DNA from: Candidatus Equibacterium intestinale
GTDB lineage: Bacteria; Bacteroidota; Bacteroidia; Bacteroidales; UBA932
NCBI GenBank assembly: GCA_018064305.1
Contig: JAGHVP010000040.1
Coordinates: 1 to 7,963, forward strand
Length of the DNA stretch: 7,963 nucleotides
Direction: 5' to 3'
The notes under the pieces are model-generated. The model did no database searches. It was not told where the DNA came from and saw only the letters and a program-made list of their open reading frames with translations. Below are positions 7,009 through 7,963 of this stretch, piece by piece. Each line of letters starts with the position of its first letter. The stretch's first letter is position 1. The translations under genes were made by a program, and so were the position numbers.

Positions 7009-7959
7009 CTATTTCGTCTCGCCCTGATAGAGGCCGCGCCCCTCCTTCACTACAGTTCCTTCGTCCTGGAACTTGCGGATAAGGCTGTCGAGCAGACCGT
7101 TCACAAACTGGCGGCTGCCGGGAGTGCTGTAGTATTTCGATATCTCCACATATTCGTTGATGGTGACCTTGACGGGAATTGTGGGGAAATGGACGGCCTC
7201 TGCCAGACCCATCGCCACAAGAATCGCGTCTGACGCAACGATACGGTCGGGGTCCCAGTTGGGGACACTCTTCTCGACAATAGAGTTATACTCGTCATAA
7301 TGGAGAAGCGACTGCTTCAGAAGGTGGCGTGCGAACTGCTCGTCATCTTCATTCTTGAACACTTTCACTTCAGGAAGTGATTCTGTCTTTGCCACGGTCC
7401 TGATTGCAGAAATTATCTCGTTCAGGACGAAACCGAGGTCGTCGACCCACATGATTGACTTCTCTTCAAGGAGGTTCTCGAGCATCTCGTCATCTTCCAG
7501 CTCGTTTTCGTAGATGCTGATGAACAGTTTGCAGTCTTCCTTGAAAGAGCGCCCGGGATTGGCCATATATGCCTGGTAGTAGTCAGAAGAGACCACTGAA
7601 GCATACAGTTTCTTTACGAAAACGTCATATTCAGCCCACCCCAGCTTGCCATTTTCACATTTCTTCAGGAAGACAGGCGAAGATTCCAGCAGCTCCACGA
7701 ACTTGTTCTCAATGAATTTCGGGTTCGCCTCCTTTTCGGCCTCGGTGGGATTGAACTTGTTTTTACCTATTTCAAGCTTCTCTGCAGCAAGATTTCTCAG
7801 GGCAGGTGCAAGATTCAACAGGAAATAGTAGAGCTCGAGAGTCTGCTCGCAGGACTGCATAAGAAATTTCTCATTGGCGGCCAGATCGGGCTCGCCTGAA
7901 GATTCAGCAGCATAAAGAACTTTGAAAGCCTTGATGCGGATTAACCGACGACTAAGCAT
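7009..7959 (-). CDS. nusB: Transcription antitermination protein NusB (long Bacteroidota form)
   Basis: NusB joins NusE (S10) on boxA RNA to promote antitermination and proper rRNA transcription. The conserved NusB core is at the C-terminal end: about residues 239-297, with IVASDAILVAMGLAEAV, VKVTINEYVEISK and RQFVNGLLDSL, matching the helical bundle of E. coli NusB. The protein is 316 aa, more than twice the E. coli length of about 139. The extra N-terminal 170 residues or so are helical and charged; RRLIRIKAFKVLYA at the start resembles the first NusB helix, so the first and later helices may be separated by an insertion. This long form is usual in Bacteroidota. The ATG is 4 bp from the window end, so its promoter lies outside the window. 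It is probably the first visible gene of the transcript running to fabG. Confidence 0.92.
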   Translation of the reverse strand: MLSRRLIRIKAFKVLYAAESSGEPDLAANEKFLMQSCEQTLELYYFLLNLAPALRNLAAEKLEIGKNKFNPTEAEKEANPKFIENKFVELLESSPVFLKKCENGKLGWAEYDVFVKKLYASVVSSDYYQAYMANPGRSFKEDCKLFISIYENELEDDEMLENLLEEKSIMWVDDLGFVLNEIISAIRTVAKTESLPEVKVFKNEDDEQFARHLLKQSLLHYDEYNSIVEKSVPNWDPDRIVASDAILVAMGLAEAVHFPTIPVKVTINEYVEISKYYSTPGSRQFVNGLLDSLIRKFQDEGTVVKEGRGLYQGETK

Positions 7960-7963
7960 ATAT

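Overview
The window is a tightly packed stretch of ten genes, all on the minus strand and therefore read from right to left. It looks like a Bacteroidota chromosome, most likely order Bacteroidales. The evidence is a long (about 316 aa) NusB, a DUF5606-type protein beside coaE, yajC next to a YbbR protein instead of secDF, A-rich starts without clear Shine-Dalgarno sequences, and moderately high GC. I cannot fix the family (Muribaculaceae and Rikenellaceae are possible, unproven).

Layout in transcription order: nusB (7959-7009, antitermination and rRNA transcription); yajC (6981-6643, Sec accessory membrane protein); a YbbR-domain membrane-anchored protein (6643-5669); coaE (5672-5085, last step of CoA synthesis); a Bacteroidota-specific DUF5606-type protein (5079-4660); rimO (4657-3356, methylthiolation of ribosomal protein S12); fabG (3349-2606, fatty-acid elongation reductase); grpE (2546-1932) and dnaJ (1926-772, DnaK co-chaperones); and an M23 metallopeptidase (767 to beyond position 1, cell-wall hydrolase, cut by the window edge).

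Gaps within the first seven genes run from small overlaps to 27 bp, which suggests one housekeeping transcript. The only larger gap is the 59 bp between fabG and grpE. It holds a 30-bp interrupted palindrome and a partial Bacteroidota-type promoter, so grpE-dnaJ-M23 is probably a separately controllable (perhaps heat-responsive) sub-operon. There is no gene-free stretch over 300 bases, and I saw no RNA gene, mobile element, CRISPR array or integration scar.

This reads as ordinary core-genome housekeeping DNA. The points worth a second look are the control element before grpE, the unexplained DUF5606-type protein, and the Bacteroidota-specific NusB extension. I found no convincing new multi-gene system.
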